Source: Toxonevra muliebris (taxonomy: Eukaryota; Arthropoda; Insecta; Diptera; Pallopteridae). Taken from it: a DNA stretch of 64,000 bases. Location of the stretch: contig OY829326.1 in assembly GCA_963691655.1 (NCBI GenBank), positions 96,217,235-96,281,234 on the forward strand, written 5' to 3'. A model generated the notes under the pieces. The model did no database searches, was not told the DNA's origin, and worked only from the letters and a program-made list of their open reading frames with translations. A program made the translations under genes and the position numbers. Below are positions 61,001 through 64,000 of this stretch, piece after piece (position 1 is the first letter of the stretch; each line of letters begins with the position of its first letter).

Positions 61001-64000
61001 ATTGCTCTATTGTCGATGTATCTACACCAGTAGTTGATTCCTCAGTAGTCGATGTGTCTACACCAGTGGTGGATTGCTCTGTTGTCGATGTATCTACACC
61101 AGTAGTTGATTCCTCAGTAGTCGATGTGTCTACACCAGTGGTGGATTGCTCTGTTGTCGATGTATCTACACCAGTAGTTGATTCCTCAGTAGTCGATGTG
61201 TCTACACCAGTGGTGGATTGCTCTGTTGTCGATGTATCTACACCAGTAGTTGATTCCTCAGTAGTCGATGTGTCTACACCAGTGGTGGATTGCTCTGTTG
61301 TCGATGTATCTACACCAGTAGTTGATTCCTCAGTAGTCGATGTGTCTACACCAGTGGTGGATTGCTCTGTTGTCGATGTATCTACACCAGTAGTTGATTC
61401 CTCAGTAGTCGATGTGTTTACACCAGTGGTGGATTGCTCTGTTGTCGATGTATCTACACCAGTAGTTGATTCCTCAGTAGTCGATGTGTCTACACCAGTG
61501 GTGGATTGCTCTATTGTCGATGTATCTACACCAGTAGTTGATTCCTCAGTAGTCGATGTGTCTACACCAGTGGTGGATTGCTCTGTTGTCGATGTATCTG
61601 CACCAGTGGTGGATTGCTCTGTTGTCGATGTATCTACACCAGTGGTGGATTGCTCTGTTGTCGATGTATCTACACCAGTAGTTGATTCCTCAGTAGTCGA
61701 TGTGTCTACACCAGTGGTGGATTGCTCTGTTGTCGATGTATCTGCACCAGTGGTGGATTGCTCTGTTGTCGATGTATCTACACCAGTGGTGGATTGCTCT
61801 GTTGTCGATGTATCTACACCAGTAGTTGATTCCTCAGTAGTCGATGTGTCTACACCAGTGGTGGATTGCTCTGTTGTCGATGTATCTACACCAGTAGTTG
61901 ATTCCTCAGTAGTCGATGTGTCTACACCAGTGGTGGATTGCTCTGTTGTCGATGTATCTACACCAGTAGTTGATTCCTCAGTAGTCGATGTGTCTACACC
62001 AGTGGTGGATTGCTCTGTTGTCGATGTATCTACACCAGTAGTTGATTCCTCAGTAGTCGATGTGTCTACACCAGTGGTGGATTGCTCTGTTGTCGATGTA
62101 TCTACACCAGTAGTTGATTCCTCAGTAGTCGATGTATCTGCAGCAGTGGTGGATTGCTCTGTTGTCGATGTATCTACACCAGTAGTTGATTCCTCAGTAG
62201 TCGATGTGTCTACACCAGTGGTGGATTGCTCTGTTGTCGATGTATCTACACCAGTAGTTGATTCCTCAGTAGTCGATGTATCTGCAGCAGTGGTGGATTG
62301 CTCTGTTGTCGATGTATCTACACCAGTGGTGGATTGCTCTGTTGTCGATGTATCTACACCAGTAGTTGATTCCTCAGTAGTCGATGTGTCTACACCAGTG
62401 GTGGATTGCTCTGTTGTCGATGTATCTGCACCAGTGGTGGATTGCTCTGTTGTCGATGTATCTACACCAGTGGTGGATTGCTCTGTTGTCGATGTATCTA
62501 CACCAGTAGTTGATTCCTCAGTAGTCGATGTGTCTACACCAGTGGTGGATTGCTCTGTTGTCGATGTATCTACACCAGTAGTTGATTCCTCAGTAGTCGA
62601 TGTGTCTACACCAGTGGTGGATTGCTCTGTTGTCGATGTATATAAACCAGTAGTTGATTCCTCAGTAGTCGATGTGTCTACACGAGTGGTGGATTGCTCT
62701 GTTGTCGATGTATCTACACCAGTAGTTGATTCCTCAGTAGTCGATGTGTCTACACCAGTGGTGGATTGCTCTGTTGTCGATGTATCTACACCAGTAGTTG
62801 ATTCCTCAGTAGTCGATGTGTCTACACCAGTGGTGGATTGCTCTGTTGTCGATGTATCTACACCAGTAGTTGATTCCTCAGTAGTCGATGTGTCTACACC
62901 AGTGGTGGATTGCTCTGTTGTCGATGTATCTACACCAGTAGTTGATTCCTCAGTAGTCGATGTGACTACACCAGTGGTGGATTGCTCTGTTGTCGATGTA
63001 TCTACACCAGTAGTTGATTCCTCAGTAGTCGATGTGTCTACACCAGTGGTGGATTGCTCTGTTCTCGATGTATCTACACCAGTAGTTGATTCCTCAGTAG
63101 TCGATGTGTCTACACCAGTGGTGTATTGCTCTGTTGTCGATGTATCTACACCAGTAGTTGATTCCTCAGTAGTCGATGTGTCTACACCAGTGGTGGATTG
63201 CTCTGTTGTCGATGTATCTACACCAGTAGTTGATTCCTCAGTAGTCGATGTGTCTACACCAGTGGAGGATTGCTCTGTTGTCGATGTATCTGCACCAGTG
63301 GTGGATTGCTCTGTTGTCGATGTATCTACACCAGTAGTTGATTCCTCAGTAGTCGATGTGTCTACACCAGTGGTGGATTGCTCTGTTGTCGATGTATCTA
63401 CACCAGTAGTTGATTCCTCAGTAGTCGATGTGTCTACACCAGTGGTGGATTGCTCTGTTGTCGATGTATCTACACCAGTAGTTGATTCCTCAGTAGTCGA
63501 TGTGTCTACACCAGTGGTGGATTGCTCTGTTGTCGATGTATCTACACCAGTAGTTGATTCCTCAGTAGTCGATGTGTCTACACCAGTGGTGGATTGCTCT
63601 GTTGTCGATGTATCTACACCAGTAGTTGATTCCTCAGTAGTCGATGTGTCTACACCAGTGGTGGATTGCTCTGTTGTCGATGTATCTACACCAGTAGTTG
63701 ATTCCTCAGTAGTCGATGTGTCTACACCAGTGGTGGATTGCTCTGTTGTCGATGTATCTACACCAGTAGTTGATTCCTCAGTAGTCGATGTGTCTACACC
63801 AGTGGTGGATTGCTCTGTTGTCGATGTATCTACACCAGTAGTTGATTCCTCAGTAGTCGATGTGTCTACACCAGTGGTGGATTGCTCTGTTGTCGATGTA
63901 TCTACACCAGTAGTTGATTCCTCAGTAGTCGATGTGTCTACACCAGTGGTGGATTGCTCTGTTGTCGATGTATCTACACCAGTAGTTGATTCCTCAGTAG
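43090..64000 (-). CDS. Giant mucin-like tandem-repeat protein with Ly6-like C-terminus (3' part; 5' end outside window)
   Basis: Two exons are visible: the giant exon (43361-64000, continuing off the right edge) and the last exon (43090-43295), joined by a 65-bp GT-AG intron in phase 1. By eye no in-frame stop occurs in the giant exon, so at least 6,880 codons are open. Most are 12-residue repeats of the type STTG[V/A]DTSTTE[E/Q], 58% Ser/Thr with Asp and Glu, which predicts dense O-glycosylation and an extended acidic stalk. After the repeats come about 90 residues with two furin-like sites (RMKR, RGKR), then a short Cys module spanning the splice (YHCYKVKV, RGCV, SAC, QECRPC, SKCN) and a hydrophobic end VALNFSFSVMSISFILYYFL. 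The Cys-Asn ending plus hydrophobic tail resembles Ly6-type GPI-anchored proteins, but only six Cys are present. Signal peptide and start lie outside. Function unknown; extracellular location is inferred. Confidence 0.8.
43631..64000 (-). repeat. Tandem array of about 566 coding 36-bp units
   Basis: The period is exactly 36 bp throughout; the register at 43981 and 63961 is identical (19,980 bases, 555 units). Two main unit types, ending TTEE and TTEQ, alternate as a 72-bp dimer and also differ at fixed synonymous sites (for example ACT ACT GAG GAA against ACA ACA GAG CAA). Position 5 varies (V, A, less often G, E, L, I). The left part (43.6-47 kb) is the most variable; 60.2-64 kb is almost perfectly uniform. 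Higher-order duplications of 144, 504 and 1,512 bp are detectable through shared rare variants. Confidence 0.97.

Noticed and set aside
43631..64000. CRISPR array or satellite DNA
   Set aside because: There are no unique spacers, units are directly adjacent, and they are coding and in frame with a spliced terminal exon. The sequence is eukaryotic.

Overview
This is a 64 kb stretch of AT-rich nuclear DNA from an insect, most likely a higher fly (Brachycera), and a tephritid fruit fly is my best guess. The evidence is a spliced gene for the conserved Kelch/BTB adaptor LZTR1 with short fly-type introns, several dipteran-style LINE families, and decayed mariner, hAT, piggyBac and Harbinger transposons. 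The species assignment is inference; nothing in the window fixes it. There is no prokaryotic gene organisation, rRNA, tRNA or CRISPR that I can support.

Layout. 1-9.7 kb is gene-poor and holds relics: a LINE RNase H/C-terminal fragment (2.5-3.3 kb) abutted by a 1.19 kb PIF/Harbinger-like element with a TTA duplication, a Harbinger transposase relic (7.9-8.2 kb) and an internally deleted RTE-clade LINE (8.5-9.7 kb). 10.2-13.9 kb is Lztr1 (eight coding exons, 945 codons). Its last intron carries a decayed partial copy of the last exon. 15.9-16.3 kb is a small two-exon coiled-coil gene on the minus strand, head-to-head with what looks like a first coding exon at 16.7 kb. 17.6-21.1 kb contains a hAT derivative with an 8-bp target duplication, a small MITE, a TA microsatellite and a perfect 97-bp inverted repeat pair. 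26.6-32.7 kb is a full-length 6,048-bp LINE with endonuclease, reverse transcriptase and RNase H, flanked by 14-bp target duplications. ORF2 is intact and ORF1 is broken by one frameshift. A 5'-truncated sister copy with its own 13-bp duplication lies at 34.5 kb. 33-42.9 kb is a TE graveyard: RTE, Jockey and R1/LOA-like fragments, a 1,040-bp piggyBac derivative, a 119-bp piggyBac-type MITE, and a 1,204-bp mariner inserted into the RNase H domain of another LINE.

43.1 kb to the right edge is one minus-strand gene. Its 3' end encodes a compact cysteine-bearing Ly6-like module and a hydrophobic GPI-signal-like tail, preceded by two dibasic processing sites. Everything upstream is a single exon made of about 566 tandem 36-bp units, each encoding a 12-residue Thr/Ser/Asp/Glu repeat. 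It is open for at least 20.6 kb (about 6,880 codons) and runs off the window. The predicted product is a giant, acidic, mucin-like surface or secreted protein. It is the most unusual object here.

The genes do not form an operon or pathway. Lztr1 is a housekeeping regulator of RAS-family GTPases, the small gene is unassigned, and the repeat gene is likely extracellular. The rest is mobile DNA that has nested and decayed between them.
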